A stretch of 54,281 nucleotides of DNA from Gammaproteobacteria bacterium (GCA_003645535.1 QNFP01000002.1:1-54281); one strand, 5' to 3'; positions 26,715 to 37,548 are shown, counted from the stretch's first letter. Notes: generated by a model from the sequence alone, not told the origin. Made by a program: numbers and translations.

Positions 26715-27546
26715 ACAGCGTATTGTAACTGCAATTGTTCTTGCAGTTTGTTTTTTAACAGCATTGTTTGGCCTGTCGCCACCAGTGTTTACAGCTGTGA
26801 TGGCGCTGGTTGTGGGCTACGCAGGATGGGAAATGAGTGCTTTGGCAGGAATTTCTGATCGGCTATCTCGCCTGGTTTATGTAGCGGCTATGCTGATCGT
26901 TATGGGCTTGCTAACAGGATGGCTGGATTTCGATAAAAATAGCCTGTTTACCAGCCATGTTCGGTCATTGCTCGGCTGGACCTGTATTTGGTGGACGATA
27001 GCGTTGTTGTGGATCCAGAGTTATCCAGGCAGCGCTATTTTGTGGGGCAGGCGCGGATTTTGTGTGGTGATCGGCTTCGTGGTGCTGGTACCGACCTGGA
27101 TGGCATTGGCGGCCCTGGTTCACGCTGAAAATGGGGCGTGGCTTATTTTGGGCGTTGTCCTGCTAGTGGCGCTTGCTGATATCGGTGCCTTTTTTACGGG
27201 AAGAGCTTTTGGGCGCCATAAACTGGCCACGAAAGTCAGTCCAGGTAAAACCTGGGAAGGGGTAGGTGGGGGATTACTCGCTGTTACCCTGGGGGTCACG
27301 CTGTTTAGTTTCTTGCGGGCAGAAGGAACGGGTCAATGGTGGGCTTGGCTATTATTGGCAGGTGTTACCGGGCTGGCATCTGTTGTTGGTGATTTATTTG
27401 AAAGTATGTTCAAACGCCATAGTGGTGTAAAGGACAGCGGTACTATTTTACCTGGTCATGGCGGAGTTCTTGATCGCATAGACGGGCTAACGGCGGCATT
27501 GCCGGTATTTGCATTGTTGTATGTTTTGCTACACACACGTCTGTGA
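26707..27546 (+). CDS. cdsA: Phosphatidate cytidylyltransferase
   Basis: A 279-residue inner-membrane enzyme that makes CDP-diacylglycerol from CTP and phosphatidic acid. About seven or eight hydrophobic segments are visible, starting with residues 8-40. The family signature near the C-terminus contains KDSGTILPGHGGVLDRIDG, and the ATKVSPGKTWEG segment precedes it. It overlaps uppS. Confidence 0.95.
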   Translation: MLRQRIVTAIVLAVCFLTALFGLSPPVFTAVMALVVGYAGWEMSALAGISDRLSRLVYVAAMLIVMGLLTGWLDFDKNSLFTSHVRSLLGWTCIWWTIALLWIQSYPGSAILWGRRGFCVVIGFVVLVPTWMALAALVHAENGAWLILGVVLLVALADIGAFFTGRAFGRHKLATKVSPGKTWEGVGGGLLAVTLGVTLFSFLRAEGTGQWWAWLLLAGVTGLASVVGDLFESMFKRHSGVKDSGTILPGHGGVLDRIDGLTAALPVFALLYVLLHTRL

Positions 27547-27592
27547 TGGTATGGACAGTGGCTGTTTACCGTAATCAGTGTAAGCGTGATAT

Positions 27593-28825
27593 ATGCAACA
27601 ACTAACAATATTGGGTGCCACGGGTTCGATTGGTGTGAACACTCTGGACGTCGTGGCGCGTCATCCAGATCGTTTTAGTGTATTTGCACTCACCGCACAT
27701 ACTCGTTTAGAGCAGCTTGCCGCCCAGTGTCACCAATTTAGGCCTCGCTATGTTGTGGTGACAAGTGAAAAGACTGCGCAACTACTGACACAGCAGGTAT
27801 CCTCAGAAACGGTGGTGCTGTGGGGAAGCGAGGGGCTGGCTATGGTGGCTAGTCACGACAAGGTTGATATGGTGATGGCGGCTATAGTTGGGGCTGCCGG
27901 CCTGATGCCTACGCTGGCGGCGGTGCATGCCGGGAAAAAAGTATTGCTGGCAAATAAAGAAGCACTGGTAATGGCCGGCGGCCTGTTTATGGAAGCTGTG
28001 CGCTGTAGTGGCGCGACTTTGCTACCTATAGATAGTGAGCACAATGCTATCTTCCAGTGTTTACCGCAAAGTTTTGCGTGTGTGGGTGCTGCAGAAAAGT
28101 TATCTGCTGGTGCTCCAGGCAATAGTGGCAGCGAAGCAAGCAACCAGGGTACATCTCTTCCCGGTGTGCGAAGGCTGCTACTGTCTGGATCTGGAGGGCC
28201 TTTTCGTATAATCCCTGTTGACGAATTGACCACTGTTACGCCTGATCAGGCCTGCGCTCATCCGAACTGGAAAATGGGCCGCAAAATTTCGGTAGACTCC
28301 GCCACTATGATGAATAAAGGTCTTGAGCTGATTGAGGCCTGCTGGCTATTCGATGTTGGCGAAGCACAGGTAGAGATTGTTATCCATCCGCAGAGCATCG
28401 TGCACTCTCTGGTAGAATATGTAGACGGCTCAATGCTCGCGCAGCTGGGTAATCCGGATATGCGTGTTCCTATTGCTCATGCTCTTGCCTGGCCAGAACG
28501 TATGGAGTCGGGAGCGGCAATGCTGGATCTGGTGGCGACAGGTGCTTTGAACTTTGAGCAACCGCACCTGCAGCGATTCCCCTGTTTAGGGCTTGCCAGG
28601 GAAGTAGCAAAGGTGATGGGTGACGCGCCCGCTGCGCTCAACGCGGCCAACGAGGTGGCTGTTGAAGCCTTCCTGGCCGGCAGGATTAATTTCACTGATA
28701 TCATCCGGGTGGTGGACAGTGTAATGCAAAATTGGTCCATGACTGAACCTTCCCATTTGGTAATGGTCCAGGAAGCTGACACACGAGCGCGAAACCGGGC
28801 CGTTGAGTCATTGAACCGCCTGTGA
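27593..28825 (+). CDS. dxr: 1-deoxy-D-xylulose 5-phosphate reductoisomerase
   Basis: A 410-residue NADPH-dependent enzyme of the MEP isoprenoid pathway, the step after DXS. It begins with the [18 protein letters not shown] Rossmann loop. [53 protein letters not shown] and [14 protein letters not shown] are conserved. A loop between the SEHNA and SGSGGPF motifs is about ten residues longer than in E. coli and rich in Gly, Ser and Ala. It feeds IspD, IspF and UppS, all encoded in this window. Confidence 0.96.
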   Translation: MQQLTILGATGSIGVNTLDVVARHPDRFSVFALTAHTRLEQLAAQCHQFRPRYVVVTSEKTAQLLTQQVSSETVVLWGSEGLAMVASHDKVDMVMAAIVGAAGLMPTLAAVHAGKKVLLANKEALVMAGGLFMEAVRCSGATLLPIDSEHNAIFQCLPQSFACVGAAEKLSAGAPGNSGSEASNQGTSLPGVRRLLLSGSGGPFRIIPVDELTTVTPDQACAHPNWKMGRKISVDSATMMNKGLELIEACWLFDVGEAQVEIVIHPQSIVHSLVEYVDGSMLAQLGNPDMRVPIAHALAWPERMESGAAMLDLVATGALNFEQPHLQRFPCLGLAREVAKVMGDAPAALNAANEVAVEAFLAGRINFTDIIRVVDSVMQNWSMTEPSHLVMVQEADTRARNRAVESLNRL

Positions 28826-28931
28826 ATTACAATCTTATGCTCGTGAGCGTAAATGTTTTAGCTGCTGTGTTAAAGAACTCCCAGGCTGGCAGCCTTCCAG
28901 ATAAGCAGTAGAGACAAATTCAGGATTATAC

Positions 28932-30287
28932 ATGGCGATAGTTGAGATGATTTTTTATACGCTGATAGTACTTGGTGTATTAGTCGCATTTCACGAATTT
29001 GGCCACTTTTGGGTGGCGCGGCGCTGCGGCGTAAAAGTAGTTCGGTTTTCGATTGGCTTTGGTCCCGCCCTGGTGCGCTGGCGAGATCGGCATGACACAG
29101 AATTTGTTATTGCTGCACTACCACTGGGTGGCTATGTAAAAATGGTCGATGAGCGTGAAGGGGAGGTTGCCCCTGAGGATATAGCCCACGCATTTAATCG
29201 CAAAACTGTTACTCAACGCATGGCCACGGTGGTTGCGGGTCCCTTGGCAAATTTCCTGCTAGCTATTTTGGCTTACTGGCTTATTTATGTACTGGGAGTA
29301 CAGGGCGTTGCGCCCATCATTGGTGAAGTAAAGCCTGGGTCAATTGCTGCTGCCGCTGGACTCGAAAGTGGTCAGGAGATTGTTGCTGTAGATGGCAAGC
29401 CAACCCCTACCTGGCAAGCCCTCGGCGAACAATTGGTACACAGGATTGGTGAACACGGCACTATTCGCTTTAGCGCTCGCTATGCAGATTCTGATCTGCA
29501 GTATGACAGTGAAGCGGCGTTGTTGGGGTGGGATATCGATGCTCGTGATCCCGATCCGATTGGCAGTATTGGTATCTCTTTATATCGGCCGCAGGTTCTG
29601 CCCATTGCTGACACCCTCACGCCGGGTGATCCTGCCGCAACCGCCGGTATGTTGCCACATGATCTAGTGGTATCGGTCGATGGCCATGAAGTACCGGACT
29701 GGACTACCTGGGTTGAGTATGTGCGAGCCCGTCCCGGGCAGGCGCTGCTGGTATTGATCGAGCGCGACGGAGCTGCAATTCCACTGAGCATCACCCCGAA
29801 GTCGGTAACAACAGCCGATGAGCAGATTATTGGTCAGGTTGGTATGTCTGTGCTTATGCCCGAATGGCCCGAAAATCTGTTTCGGGAAAGTAAATATGGT
29901 GTAGTGGGCGCACTGGGTAAGGCTTTGTCGCAAACCGGTAAAACAACCTTACTCATACTGGGCTCCATAAAGAAAATGATAGTTGGCGATATTTCGCTAG
30001 AACACTTGAGTGGGCCCATAACCATTGCTAAAGTGGCGGGCGCCTCTGCTAGCTATGGACTGGTGCCATTTTTGCAGTTCATGGCCTTGCTCAGTATTAG
30101 TCTGGGGGTGTTGAACCTGTTACCCGTCCCTGTGCTAGATGGTGGTCACCTTGCCTATTACATGGTGGAACTGGTGAAAGGAAGTCCTGTGTCTGACAAG
30201 GTCCAGGAACTGGGTTATCGAGTGGGCTTGTTTATGGTCGTTGGTTTGATGGTGTTGGCGCTATACAATGATTTTGCCCGGCTGTAA
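28932..30287 (+). CDS. rseP: Site-2 protease RseP
   Basis: A 451-residue intramembrane zinc metalloprotease that cleaves the anti-sigma factor RseA and remnant signal peptides. The HExxH motif is H21-E22-H25 in AFHEFGHFW within the first membrane segment. Two PDZ domains lie between about residues 110 and 290. The third zinc ligand is in NLLPVPVLDGGHL in the penultimate membrane helix. Length matches E. coli. It is directly upstream of bamA, linking envelope stress surveillance with barrel assembly. Confidence 0.96.
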   Translation: MAIVEMIFYTLIVLGVLVAFHEFGHFWVARRCGVKVVRFSIGFGPALVRWRDRHDTEFVIAALPLGGYVKMVDEREGEVAPEDIAHAFNRKTVTQRMATVVAGPLANFLLAILAYWLIYVLGVQGVAPIIGEVKPGSIAAAAGLESGQEIVAVDGKPTPTWQALGEQLVHRIGEHGTIRFSARYADSDLQYDSEAALLGWDIDARDPDPIGSIGISLYRPQVLPIADTLTPGDPAATAGMLPHDLVVSVDGHEVPDWTTWVEYVRARPGQALLVLIERDGAAIPLSITPKSVTTADEQIIGQVGMSVLMPEWPENLFRESKYGVVGALGKALSQTGKTTLLILGSIKKMIVGDISLEHLSGPITIAKVAGASASYGLVPFLQFMALLSISLGVLNLLPVPVLDGGHLAYYMVELVKGSPVSDKVQELGYRVGLFMVVGLMVLALYNDFARL

Positions 30288-30331
30288 GTGATCGTTCAGA
30301 TATTAACAACAATAGAGTAGCCCTGGCTTAC

Positions 30332-32647
30332 ATGAAACGACTTTTATTGCCGTTGCTGTTGTGCTTTTGTCCGCTGTTGGCTGTTGCCGAAGTTTTCCAG
30401 ATTGAGGATATTCGGGTTGACGGTTTACAGCGAGTATCTGCCGGGACGATATTTGCAGCGTTGCCGACGAGCGCCGGTGAATTAATTGATGATGAAGGCA
30501 TTCGCGAAGTAGTCCGCGCACTGTTTCAAACCGGCTATTTCGATGATATTCGTGTCGCGCGTGATAATAATGTGCTAGTGATAATAGTCACTGAGCGGCC
30601 TGCGGTTGCGGAAATCAATATCACCGGCAACAAAGCGATCGAGACAGACCAATTACTTGATGCTCTGCGAGAGGCAGGCCTGGCGGAAGGGCAGATTTTT
30701 CGTGAAGCCGTATTGCAGGGCATGAGTCAGGAATTGCGCCGTCAATATGTCTCCCAGGGCCGCTACGGGGCGGACGTTGTCGCGGAAGTCACCGAATTGC
30801 CTCGCAACAGAGTTGCGATAACCCTCACTCTTGATGAAGGGAGTGTAGCGGCCATTAAGCATATTAATGTTGTTGGCAATCACGCCTTTGATGACGATGT
30901 GCTGGTTGATTTGTTTGAGCTGAAAAAAACGGGGCTGCTGTCATTTTTTCGCAATGATGATAAATATGCTCGTGAAAAACTTTCCGGGGATTTGGAACGG
31001 CTTGAATCCTGGTACCTCGATCGTGGCTACCTGAAGTTTACTATCGACTCTACACAGGTATCTATAAACCCGGATCGCGACATGGTGTTTATCACCGTTA
31101 ACATTACCGAGGGCGATGTCTATACGGTAACCAAAGTGGAACTGGCCGGCGAGTTGATTCTTCCCGAAAAGCAATTGCTGGCACTGGTGCTTATGCGCGA
31201 AGGCCTGACTTTTTCGCAGCTGCTGGTGACCTCGACTAAAGAGCTGTTTACCAAGCGGCTTGGTGCTGAGGGCTATACTTTTGCTGAAGTGGAGGGCTAC
31301 CCGGAAATCAATGACGAAGACAAAACAGCAAAAGTAACTTTCTTTATTAATCCAGGCAAACGCGCTTATGTGCGCCGCATCGAGTTTCGTGGCAACACCA
31401 AAACTGACGATGAAGTACTGCGTCGTGAAATGCGGCAAATGGAAGCGGCGTCGGCATCGACAGATATGATTGAACATTCCAAAGTACGGCTTGAACGGCT
31501 GGGTTTCTTCAAGGAGGTAGCGGTTGAAACCCAGGAAGTGCCCGGTACTGATGACCAGCTGGATGTATTTTATACGGTAGAAGAACAGCCATCGGGTAGT
31601 ATCGGGGCGAGCCTTGGGGTAGCGCAGGGTTCAGGTATTATTCTTGGTGCTAATGTGAAGGAAAATAATTTTTTGGGTACCGGCAATGCAGTTGGTTTCG
31701 GAGTGAGCAAGTCCCAGTATCGGGAGAGTGCTACGCTTTCCTATACCAACCCCTATTTTACCGAGGACGGCGTCAGCGCTGGTTATAGACTCTCTTATGT
31801 CTCCACGGATTACGGCGATTATGATGTGGCTGATTATACTACCGATAGTTTTTCTACCGGTGTCACGTTTGGCTATCCACTCTCCGAGATATCCCGAATC
31901 AGCTATGGTGTGAGTTTTGAACGCCTGTCTATTGAGGTAGGTGTAATTCCTGCTGCAGAAATACGCGAGTTTCTGAAAGACAATGGGGACAGTTACGATA
32001 CGGTGTCAGGTAACCTGAACTGGAGTCAATCGACGTTGAATCGCGGCATACTTCCGACCAGAGGTGCCCAGCAACGCGCTGGTATGGAATTTACCATCCC
32101 GGGCATGGATCTCTCATATTATAAATTGAGTTATAACGGCCAGTATTTTACACCCATTACCAGAAGCCTGACATTACACTTGCGCACCGATCTGGGTTAT
32201 GGCAGTGGCTTTGGCGATACGGATCGACTGCCATTTTTCAAGAACTATTTTGGCGGCGGATTTGGCTCGGTACGTGGATACAAGCGCAATACACTGGGAC
32301 CCCATGACACCCCTTTTGGCGGGTTTGAAGACTCTGACCCAATTGGTGGTAATGTCAAGGTTGTGGGTAGCGCAGAAGTACTATTTCCAATGCCGTTTAT
32401 AAAAGATAACCGCAGTGTTCAGACGGCAGTATTTTTTGATGCAGGTAATGTCTTTGACACAAAGTGCAGTAACAGTCAGGTGAATTGCTATAGCCCGGAG
32501 TTTGGAGAGCTGCGTTATTCAGTTGGCATCGGCGGCACCTGGGTCAGTGGATTTGGACCAATAACAATAGCGTTTGCGAAAGCGCTTAACGACGATGAGC
32601 TTGATGAGACAGAAGTCTTCCAGTTTTCCATGGGTCAGGGTTTCTAG
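30332..32647 (+). CDS. bamA: Outer membrane protein assembly factor BamA
   Basis: A 771-residue Omp85 protein, the central pore of the BAM complex. It has a signal peptide (MKRLLLPLLLCFCPLLAVA), five POTRA domains over about residues 22-410 and a C-terminal 16-strand beta barrel. The lid-loop motif VRGYKRNTLGP and the terminal aromatic FSMGQGF strand are present. It is a little shorter than the 810-residue E. coli protein, mainly in the barrel loops. Confidence 0.96.
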   Translation: MKRLLLPLLLCFCPLLAVAEVFQIEDIRVDGLQRVSAGTIFAALPTSAGELIDDEGIREVVRALFQTGYFDDIRVARDNNVLVIIVTERPAVAEINITGNKAIETDQLLDALREAGLAEGQIFREAVLQGMSQELRRQYVSQGRYGADVVAEVTELPRNRVAITLTLDEGSVAAIKHINVVGNHAFDDDVLVDLFELKKTGLLSFFRNDDKYAREKLSGDLERLESWYLDRGYLKFTIDSTQVSINPDRDMVFITVNITEGDVYTVTKVELAGELILPEKQLLALVLMREGLTFSQLLVTSTKELFTKRLGAEGYTFAEVEGYPEINDEDKTAKVTFFINPGKRAYVRRIEFRGNTKTDDEVLRREMRQMEAASASTDMIEHSKVRLERLGFFKEVAVETQEVPGTDDQLDVFYTVEEQPSGSIGASLGVAQGSGIILGANVKENNFLGTGNAVGFGVSKSQYRESATLSYTNPYFTEDGVSAGYRLSYVSTDYGDYDVADYTTDSFSTGVTFGYPLSEISRISYGVSFERLSIEVGVIPAAEIREFLKDNGDSYDTVSGNLNWSQSTLNRGILPTRGAQQRAGMEFTIPGMDLSYYKLSYNGQYFTPITRSLTLHLRTDLGYGSGFGDTDRLPFFKNYFGGGFGSVRGYKRNTLGPHDTPFGGFEDSDPIGGNVKVVGSAEVLFPMPFIKDNRSVQTAVFFDAGNVFDTKCSNSQVNCYSPEFGELRYSVGIGGTWVSGFGPITIAFAKALNDDELDETEVFQFSMGQGF

Positions 32648-32717
32648 TAGAAGATGTTGAGAGCCTGATTTTCAGGAGGGAGTTTTAGTGGTGAATTACC
32701 AAAATCGAGGAAATATT

Positions 32718-33227
32718 GTGAAAAGATTGTTAGTGCTACAGATTTGTCTGTTTTTGTTTAGTGCCGGGGCTCTGGCGGAAACCCGGATAGCAGTGGTTGA
32801 TGTGGCGCGGGCAATATTCAGTACCGACGTGGCCAAAAAACGCCAGGAAGAAATGCAGCGTGCCTCTGAATTTTCTGCGCAACAGGCCCAGTACGATAGT
32901 CTTACGGCAGATGTGAAAGCCCTGCAAAAGGAAGTGGAAGGTAAAGCCCTGACCCTGTCTCAGGAGCAGGCTGCGGAGTACAAAAAGAAGATGGAATACT
33001 TGCGTGCTGATCTGGAATTGGTGTCACGAAAAATACAGACAGAAATCAAGGGCCTGCAAAATCGCGTTATGCAGGAGTTGCAGCCAAAAGCGCTAGAGGC
33101 AGTTAAAGAACTGGTGGCGGAAGAAAAAATCACTCTGTTGCTACAGCGCGAAGCGGTGATATCGGCAACTCCTGAAATGGATCTTACCTCCAAGCTGATT
33201 GATCGTTTGAACAAGAAAACTCAGTAG
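32718..33227 (+). CDS. skp: Periplasmic chaperone Skp/OmpH
   Basis: A 169-residue periplasmic chaperone that shields unfolded outer membrane proteins. The GTG at 32718 begins a normal signal peptide (KRLLVLQICLFLFSAGALA, cleavage before ETRIAVVD) and has GAGGAAA upstream. An in-frame GTG at 32688 has an even stronger GGAGGGAG upstream but would add residues in front of the signal. The mature protein is mostly long charged helices, the tentacles of the jellyfish-shaped trimer. A small hairpin (CCTGA TTT TCAGG, 32664-32676) touches the upstream GGAGG site. Confidence 0.9.
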   Translation: MKRLLVLQICLFLFSAGALAETRIAVVDVARAIFSTDVAKKRQEEMQRASEFSAQQAQYDSLTADVKALQKEVEGKALTLSQEQAAEYKKKMEYLRADLELVSRKIQTEIKGLQNRVMQELQPKALEAVKELVAEEKITLLLQREAVISATPEMDLTSKLIDRLNKKTQ

Positions 33228-33244
33228 CCGGTGGCAACTGACTG

Positions 33245-34264
33245 ATGGGCCTTACTTACACATTGCGTGAGTGTGCCGATTTTCTTGGTGCGAGGTTAAA
33301 GGGCGATCCGAAATGTGTAATTGTTGGCTTAAATACCCTGCAGGATGCCAGTACGGGTGATCTGGCATTTTTAGCGAATAAGGTCTATCGGAAGCTGCTG
33401 CAATCAACTGCTGCATCGGCAGTTATCATGGAGCCTCATTTCGCCGAAGAATATACAGGCAATGCGTTACTTCTTGATAACCCCTATGTTGGTTATGCCC
33501 GCATCACATCATGGTTTAACAAGGCGCCGCAATCGCCGCAGGGGGTTCATCCCACGGCGCTTATAGCCGAATCAGCGTCTATTTCACCGCAGGTGTCGAT
33601 TGGTCCATATGTGGTTGTTGGTGAAAGTGTCACTATTGAAGCTGGTGTCACCATTGGCGCAGGCACTTACATTGGTGACCATAGCTCAATAGGTAAAGAT
33701 ACGTGGATATCGACAAATGTCAGTATTTATCATGGTGTTTGCATTGGCAGTAATGTCATCATTCACAGCAGTGCCGTCATAGGTGCCGATGGTTTTGGTT
33801 TTGCCAACGAGCAAGGACGCTGGATAAAGATCCATCAGCTTGGTGGAGTCGAGATTGGAGATCGAGTAGAGATAGGTGCCTGTACCACGGTTGATCGCGG
33901 CGCGTTGAATAATACCATCATCGAAGATGGTGTAATTCTCGACAACCATGTGCAAGTCGCTCACAACGTGCGGATTGGTAAAAATAGTGCTCTGGCAGCT
34001 TATGCAGGTATTTCTGGCAGTACGAGTATCGGGGAAAACTGCGTTTTTGCTGCTAAATCAGGAACCGTGGGCCACATTACGATATGTGACCAGGTAGTGG
34101 CTACGGCTCAGTGTGGAATTACCCGGTCCATCGATAAACCAGGGTTATACTCGTCTAACCTGATGGCCAGCGAAGCATCGAAGTGGCGTAAAAATGCGGT
34201 ACGCTTTGGGCAACTGGATGACATAGCCAGGCGCTTGAATAAACTCGAAAAAAATCAAAAGTGA
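33245..34264 (+). CDS. lpxD: UDP-3-O-(3-hydroxyacyl)glucosamine N-acyltransferase
   Basis: A 339-residue lipid A enzyme, the third step of the pathway. An N-terminal uridine-binding domain (to about residue 100) is followed by a left-handed beta helix of hexapeptide repeats. The catalytic histidine segment is DNHVQVAHNVRIGKN, and a short C-terminal helix (ARRLNKLEKNQK) follows. It starts 17 bases after skp. Confidence 0.96.
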   Translation: MGLTYTLRECADFLGARLKGDPKCVIVGLNTLQDASTGDLAFLANKVYRKLLQSTAASAVIMEPHFAEEYTGNALLLDNPYVGYARITSWFNKAPQSPQGVHPTALIAESASISPQVSIGPYVVVGESVTIEAGVTIGAGTYIGDHSSIGKDTWISTNVSIYHGVCIGSNVIIHSSAVIGADGFGFANEQGRWIKIHQLGGVEIGDRVEIGACTTVDRGALNNTIIEDGVILDNHVQVAHNVRIGKNSALAAYAGISGSTSIGENCVFAAKSGTVGHITICDQVVATAQCGITRSIDKPGLYSSNLMASEASKWRKNAVRFGQLDDIARRLNKLEKNQK

Positions 34265-34303
34265 CAGGTGTCTTTGTGCACAGTGTCGTTATGTGGAAGC
34301 TCT

Positions 34304-34744
34304 ATGCAAATTGAAGGTATAAAAAAATTATTACCCCACCGGTATCCGTTTTTACTGGTTGATCGTGTGCTCGAACTGGAGTTGGGAAAGCGCATTCTCG
34401 CCTATAAAAATATTACGGCGAACGAAGAGGTCTTCAATGGACACTTTCCCAATGAGTCCGTATTCCCAGGGGTAATGATTATTGAAGCCATGGCTCAGGC
34501 TGCAGGTGTGCTGGGCCTGGCGACGGTTGATAAGCAACCGGATGACGACGTCCTTTACCTTTTTGCTGGTGTTGACGGTGTGCGTTTCAGACGCCGAGTG
34601 GTGCCGGGTGACCAACTTATGCTTGAGGCTGAAATAGATTCGGCCAAGCGTAATATCTGGCGTTTCAAGTGTCGCGCTAGCGTCGATGGAGAGCGCGCCT
34701 GCGAAGCCACTATACTTTGTGCGCTGCAAGGTCTAGATCGGTAA
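34304..34744 (+). CDS. fabZ: 3-hydroxyacyl-[ACP] dehydratase FabZ
   Basis: A 146-residue hot-dog-fold dehydratase of fatty acid synthesis. Catalytic H47 and E61 lie in [22 protein letters not shown]-type sequence (residues 45-65). The ATG at 34304 is chosen because GGAAG precedes it and [16 protein letters not shown] is the family start; an upstream in-frame start at 34268 adds twelve unsupported residues. It overlaps lpxA by one base (TAATG). Confidence 0.96.
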   Translation: MQIEGIKKLLPHRYPFLLVDRVLELELGKRILAYKNITANEEVFNGHFPNESVFPGVMIIEAMAQAAGVLGLATVDKQPDDDVLYLFAGVDGVRFRRRVVPGDQLMLEAEIDSAKRNIWRFKCRASVDGERACEATILCALQGLDR

Positions 34745-35520
34745 TGCCAGACGTCCATCCCACCGCCATTATTGATCCTGGTGCCGAGCTAGGCAATGGT
34801 GTCCAGGTTGGCCCTCTATCGGTTATTGGTGCCGATGTGACAATTGGTGACGACACGGTGATTGAGTCACATGTTGTTATTAAGGGGGTGACGGAAATTG
34901 GCGCCGATAACCGTATTTTCCAGTTCTCTTCCATTGGCGAAGAAACTTCTGATCAAAAATACAATGGTGAATCGACAAAGCTTGTTGTTGGTGATCGCAA
35001 TATTTTTCGGGAAGGGGTAACGGTGCACCGCGGCACGGTACAGGATAACGGTGAAACCAGAATTGGCGATGATAATTTGTTTATGGCTTATGTCCATATT
35101 GGTCACGACTGTGTGGTGGGTAATCACACGATCCTGGTAAATAACGCATCTATATCAGGTCATATCCACGTCGGTGACTGGGTTTTTTTATCTGGTTATA
35201 CTCTGATTCATCAGTTTGTTCGAATCGGTTCGTACGCGTTTCTGGGTGCGGGTGCTTATCTAAATCAGGATTTGCCCGCCTATGTAATGGCCGCTGGGCA
35301 TCCGGCAGTACCGCGGACCATTAACAAGGTTGGCCTTGAGCGTCGCGGTTTTTCCAAAGAGCAGATTGGCGCAATCAATCGGGCTTATAAAACAGTGTAT
35401 CGACAGGGACTAAAGCTTGATGACGCACTGGCAACGCTTGAGGCGGACGCTCAGCACTGGGATGTGGTCCAGCCTTTTGTTAATTCCATCCGCGGTTCTC
35501 AACGCGGCATAATTCGTTAG
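34744..35520 (+). CDS. lpxA: UDP-N-acetylglucosamine O-acyltransferase
   Basis: A 258-residue left-handed beta-helix enzyme that starts lipid A synthesis. [17 protein letters not shown] is the family start. Catalytic histidine lies in the MAYVHIGHDCVVGN segment, and AAGHPAVPRTINKVGLERRG is the conserved C-terminal entry. The start at 34744 overlaps the fabZ stop. Confidence 0.96.
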   Translation: MPDVHPTAIIDPGAELGNGVQVGPLSVIGADVTIGDDTVIESHVVIKGVTEIGADNRIFQFSSIGEETSDQKYNGESTKLVVGDRNIFREGVTVHRGTVQDNGETRIGDDNLFMAYVHIGHDCVVGNHTILVNNASISGHIHVGDWVFLSGYTLIHQFVRIGSYAFLGAGAYLNQDLPAYVMAAGHPAVPRTINKVGLERRGFSKEQIGAINRAYKTVYRQGLKLDDALATLEADAQHWDVVQPFVNSIRGSQRGIIR

Positions 35521-35525
35521 CACTG

Positions 35526-36713
35526 ATGACCCGAGCGCTCCGCATCGGCCTGGTGGCGGGGGAAGCATCTGGCGATCGCCTCGGTGCAGCGCTCATAATA
35601 GCTATACAGACACGATTTCCCGACGCCTGTTTTGAAGGGGTAGGCGGCCCGCTTATGGTTGAGGCTGGGATGTTATCCCTGTTTCCGATGGAGCCGTTGT
35701 CAGTCATGGGCCTGGTAGACCCTTTGAAAAAGCTGCCCACGCTATTGCGAATTCGTCGTGGTTTACGAATGCACTTTTTTGCCCAGCCCCCGGATATTTT
35801 TATCGGCATTGATGCGCCAGATTTTAATTTGGGTCTGGAATTAAAGCTGCGCCGTAAAGGCATCACCACCGTCCATTATGTCAGTCCATCGGTTTGGGCC
35901 TGGCGGCAGAAGCGCATCGTTAAAATTGCTCGCGCAGTTGACCATATGTTGACTTTACTGCCTTTTGAAGCAGACTTTTATAGACAGCATCGGGTACCGG
36001 TTACTTTTGTTGGTCACCCTCTGGCCGATGAATTACCATTGTTGCCAGATCAGCAAAAGGCACGGGCAGATTTGGGCTTATGCAACACGGATGCCACTAT
36101 CGTTGCCTTATTGCCTGGCAGCAGGAAGGGAGAGATTGCCCATATGGGCAAATTGTTTCTGGAGGTTGCCCGGCGTTGCCGGGAAACTATACCCGACCTG
36201 ATTTTTGTATTGCCGACACTCAACGCTGCCCGCCGCCGCCAGATAAATGAGCTTATGCCAGAATTCGCCGATGTACCGGTGCAGGTAATTGATGGCCAGT
36301 CGCATACTGCCATGGCTGCGGCGGATGTAGTGCTCCTCGCATCCGGAACCACGGCACTGGAAGCCATGCTGTTGAAAAAACCTATGGTGGTGAGTTACAA
36401 AGCGGGGTGGTTGACCAACGCAATTGTTGCACGAATGTTGAAGGTGCCCTATGTATCATTACCCAACTTACTGGCTGGAGAGCAGCTGGTACCGGAGTTA
36501 ATTCAGGAGCAGGCCACAGTTGAAAATTTGGCCATGGAATTGTTACAGGTTTTACTGGCGCCACACCATAACAAAAACCTGATAGCAAGGTTTGATCAGC
36601 TCCATCGACAACTGCGCTGTGATGCGAGCCGCCATGCTGCAGATACCGTACTTGATTTAATTGACTTAAATGACGTTGATGGTGCGGGGCAGAAGGGGAT
36701 GGTTGGTGAATGA
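35526..36713 (+). CDS. lpxB: Lipid-A-disaccharide synthase
   Basis: A 395-residue GT19 glycosyltransferase that joins UDP-diacyl-GlcN and lipid X. It begins with [26 protein letters not shown], the [11 protein letters not shown]-like segment [36 protein letters not shown] and [18 protein letters not shown] are conserved. The end overlaps rnhB by 8 bases. Confidence 0.95.
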   Translation: MTRALRIGLVAGEASGDRLGAALIIAIQTRFPDACFEGVGGPLMVEAGMLSLFPMEPLSVMGLVDPLKKLPTLLRIRRGLRMHFFAQPPDIFIGIDAPDFNLGLELKLRRKGITTVHYVSPSVWAWRQKRIVKIARAVDHMLTLLPFEADFYRQHRVPVTFVGHPLADELPLLPDQQKARADLGLCNTDATIVALLPGSRKGEIAHMGKLFLEVARRCRETIPDLIFVLPTLNAARRRQINELMPEFADVPVQVIDGQSHTAMAAADVVLLASGTTALEAMLLKKPMVVSYKAGWLTNAIVARMLKVPYVSLPNLLAGEQLVPELIQEQATVENLAMELLQVLLAPHHNKNLIARFDQLHRQLRCDASRHAADTVLDLIDLNDVDGAGQKGMVGE

Positions 36714-37308
36714 CGCTGTGGCCTACAGGGGTCGGCTATTGGCAGGTGTTGATGAGGTGGGTCGGGGGCCACTGGCCGGTGATGTGGTAGCTGCTGCGGT
36801 AATTCTTGATGTTTGTCAGCCAATCGATGGTCTGACAGATTCCAAAAAACTATCGGCGCTAAAGCGACAGAAGCTTTTTCCGGAGATAATTTCCCACGCC
36901 CGTTGCTACAGCATAGGCCGTGCCACCGTTGGGGAGATTGATGACCACAATATTTTGCAAGCCACTATGCTGGCCATGTCCAGGGCGGTTGATGGCCTGT
37001 CGATAAGGCCTGAATTTGTCGTCGTCGATGGCAACCGTTTGCCAGACTGGACTCTGCCGTCACAGGCAGTGGTCAAAGGAGATATGAAAATACCTGCGAT
37101 TAGCGCTGCCTCCATCCTGGCTAAGGTGACCCGCGATAGAGAGATGGAGGCGCTCGATAAAGTATATCCCGGTTATGGTTTTGCAGCACACAAGGGGTAT
37201 GGTACCCGACAGCATCTGTCAGCGCTGGCGCTTCTGGGCCCGTGTGCTGTCCATCGCCGCTCGTTCAGGCCGGTTGCAGAGTCACTGGTGCAGTGGAGCA
37301 TGACATAA
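36706..37308 (+). CDS. rnhB: Ribonuclease HII
   Basis: A 200-residue nuclease that removes ribonucleotides from DNA. The active-site acidic pair is in [16 protein letters not shown], with further aspartates in [10 protein letters not shown] and VVDGNRLP, and [12 protein letters not shown] follows. GTG at 36706 is chosen: it has GGGGAT upstream, gives the usual length and overlaps the lpxB stop; the frame is open further upstream without homology. Confidence 0.94.
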   Translation: MNDAVAYRGRLLAGVDEVGRGPLAGDVVAAAVILDVCQPIDGLTDSKKLSALKRQKLFPEIISHARCYSIGRATVGEIDDHNILQATMLAMSRAVDGLSIRPEFVVVDGNRLPDWTLPSQAVVKGDMKIPAISAASILAKVTRDREMEALDKVYPGYGFAAHKGYGTRQHLSALALLGPCAVHRRSFRPVAESLVQWSMT

Positions 37309-37548
37309 ATGCAAATGTCTGGATTGCAACTAAAGCTCAAGTGCCGGAAAATCGCTGGGGCAGTGGTGGCGGAAGTGGAACAGGTGGCGGCACGCACAGG
37401 TATCATGGCTGGTGAATTAGTAGCCAATGGTGCATCTATTTTGCAACTCTATGCCAGGTTTACTGGTGTCGCTGGTGGTGGTCCAGGCGCCATTAACGCG
37501 GTCAGATCTGAGTTGGTCAAAGCGATATTCATTGGTCGAGTGGGTTAA
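37309..37548 (+). CDS. Small hypothetical ORF between rnhB and dnaE
   Basis: A 79-residue open frame starts at the ATG directly after the rnhB stop codon and ends 7 bases before the chosen dnaE start. The product is helical, alanine/valine rich (RKIAGAVVAEVEQVAARTGI), has no signal peptide, and I do not recognise it. A GGAG lies 10 bases before the ATG. Its tight packing is consistent with a coupled gene, but it could equally be chance. Confidence 0.35.
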   Translation: MQMSGLQLKLKCRKIAGAVVAEVEQVAARTGIMAGELVANGASILQLYARFTGVAGGGPGAINAVRSELVKAIFIGRVG

